From the NCBI RefSeq assembly GCF_014841135.1, contig NZ_JACYTN010000002.1:248001-312000 (forward strand): a stretch of DNA of 64,000 nucleotides, given 5' to 3'. The stretch comes from Paenibacillus arenosi. GTDB lineage: Bacteria; Bacillota; Bacilli; Paenibacillales; Paenibacillaceae. Every line of letters begins with the position of its first letter. Positions within the stretch are counted from its first letter, which is position 1. The notes below the pieces were generated by a model that saw nothing but the letters and a program-made list of their open reading frames with translations, searched no databases and was not told where the DNA came from. Below are positions 63,458 through 64,000 of the stretch, in pieces. Position numbers and translations under genes: made by a program.

Positions 63458-64000
63458 GGCCCATTACCTTCGTCCATTTTTCGTGAAACGATTGCTCCGT
63501 AATAACTGGATATAACCCTTCTGGCACTGGAAGTTCTTTGTTATAAAAATCATCTACAGCATGAATATCGATATAAAGTCGATTATTCGTCTCATAATAA
63601 TAACGCAGCAGTTTCTTTAGCTGCTCTGACTTCCCTTCCATATAGGCCGTCGTAAACTTTTTAACTGTATGATGTCGCTCTCTCATCGGGAATTTCATCT
63701 GTGAGTCTACTTCCATTCGGTACATCTCCAGCAGCATAAGGCGGAGCTCCATGACGAGTGATTCTGATAAATCCACCTTGTAATAAGACATCGATTTGCT
63801 CGGCTCTCCAAACAAAATACCCTCTAACACAAGTGGCAACTGATAATCGTCCAAATTGCCATGCTTGGACTGACGTATGTAATAGGAATTACCTACTACC
63901 TCTCCCGTATAAGAAGCAGATGCTAGATCTTCTTGCTGCATGTATATAATTTGCTCGATATGCTCGTAGACAGGAAGCCACTGACGATAGTACGCCAACG
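63450..64000 (-). CDS. Partial gene at the right edge, unrecognised
   Basis: The frame runs off the window, so the N-terminus is missing. A TTG at 63998 is probably internal. The visible 182 residues are hydrophilic with many aromatic and charged residues (YYKVDLSESLVMELRLMLLEMYRMEV) and carry no membrane segment or known motif. This looks like a soluble or outer domain of a larger protein. It overlaps the next membrane protein gene by eight bases, which makes it part of the sigma/ABC operon. Confidence 0.65.
   Translation of the reverse strand, partial: LAYYRQWLPVYEHIEQIIYMQQEDLASASYTGEVVGNSYYIRQSKHGNLDDYQLPLVLEGILFGEPSKSMSYYKVDLSESLVMELRLMLLEMYRMEVDSQMKFPMRERHHTVKKFTTAYMEGKSEQLKKLLRYYYETNNRLYIDIHAVDDFYNKELPVPEGLYPVITEQSFHEKWTKVMGHE

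Overview
The window looks like chromosomal DNA of an endospore-forming, low-to-moderate GC Firmicute of the Paenibacillaceae, most likely Paenibacillus or a close relative (inference). The pointers are a CotE spore-coat morphogenetic protein behind a sigma-E-like promoter, a GerMN lipoprotein, an S-layer-homology (SLH) surface protein, a large SLH-anchored subtilisin, a bacterial nitric oxide synthase oxygenase, a two-GTPase bacterial dynamin, and strong AGGAGG ribosome sites with frequent TTG and GTG starts. No rRNA, tRNA, CRISPR array, transposase, phage module or plasmid feature was seen.

Layout. 0.1-4.6 kb: an orphan COOH-NH2 ligase-like protein, cotE, a YqjA-like membrane protein and ribosomal protein L25/Ctc. 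4.8-7.5 kb: a substrate-binding lipoprotein, ATPase and permease of the NMT1/SsuABC type. 7.7-10.6 kb: a persulfide-response operon, made of a four-domain CoA-disulfide-reductase/rhodanese/TusA/DsrE fusion followed by its CstR-type repressor, with two near-identical CstR/CsoR-type operators 40 bp apart in front. nos is divergent from it. 12-14.3 kb: an unknown gene and an M32 carboxypeptidase. 14.3-18.8 kb: a HesB-like protein, a beta-carbonic anhydrase, a Zur-box-preceded YcgR permease/YcgQ pair, and a convergent CobW/YciC-type metallochaperone GTPase translationally coupled to an MFS transporter, which is divergent from a padR gene. 21-25.7 kb: small genes (DUF309, a glycine-rich membrane protein, DUF2653, DUF1796, a beta-propeller, a spore-surface-like protein, an XRE regulator). 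25.6-30.2 kb: a divergent 7TMR-DISM histidine kinase/response regulator pair, then a methyltransferase overlapping an RluA-type pseudouridine synthase. 30.5-35.9 kb: MarR, a small protein, parC and parE. 36-38.8 kb: a GDSL hydrolase and an ABC-2 exporter. 39.3-46.3 kb: two tandem paralogous subtilisins of different architecture. 46.5-50.1 kb: a heterodimeric ABC exporter. 50.4-55.3 kb: dynA, a small gene and nth. 55.4-60.4 kb: a cell-surface cluster of SLH protein, GerMN lipoprotein and AMIN/Amidase_3 amidase. 60.5 kb to the right edge: a tightly overlapping operon with an ECF sigma factor, two membrane proteins, an ABC ATPase and a gene cut by the window end.

Themes. (1) Reactive sulfur and NO chemistry meet at one intergenic region. 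(2) A zinc-linked island spans 14.3-18.8 kb. (3) Envelope and spore-surface functions dominate the right half. Several regulatory structures can be read directly: palindromic operators, a palindrome filling a promoter spacer, a 41-bp inverted-repeat element and a three-way-junction terminator-like RNA. Starts were chosen by ribosome-site spacing and family length. All functions are homology judgements made by eye, without database searches.
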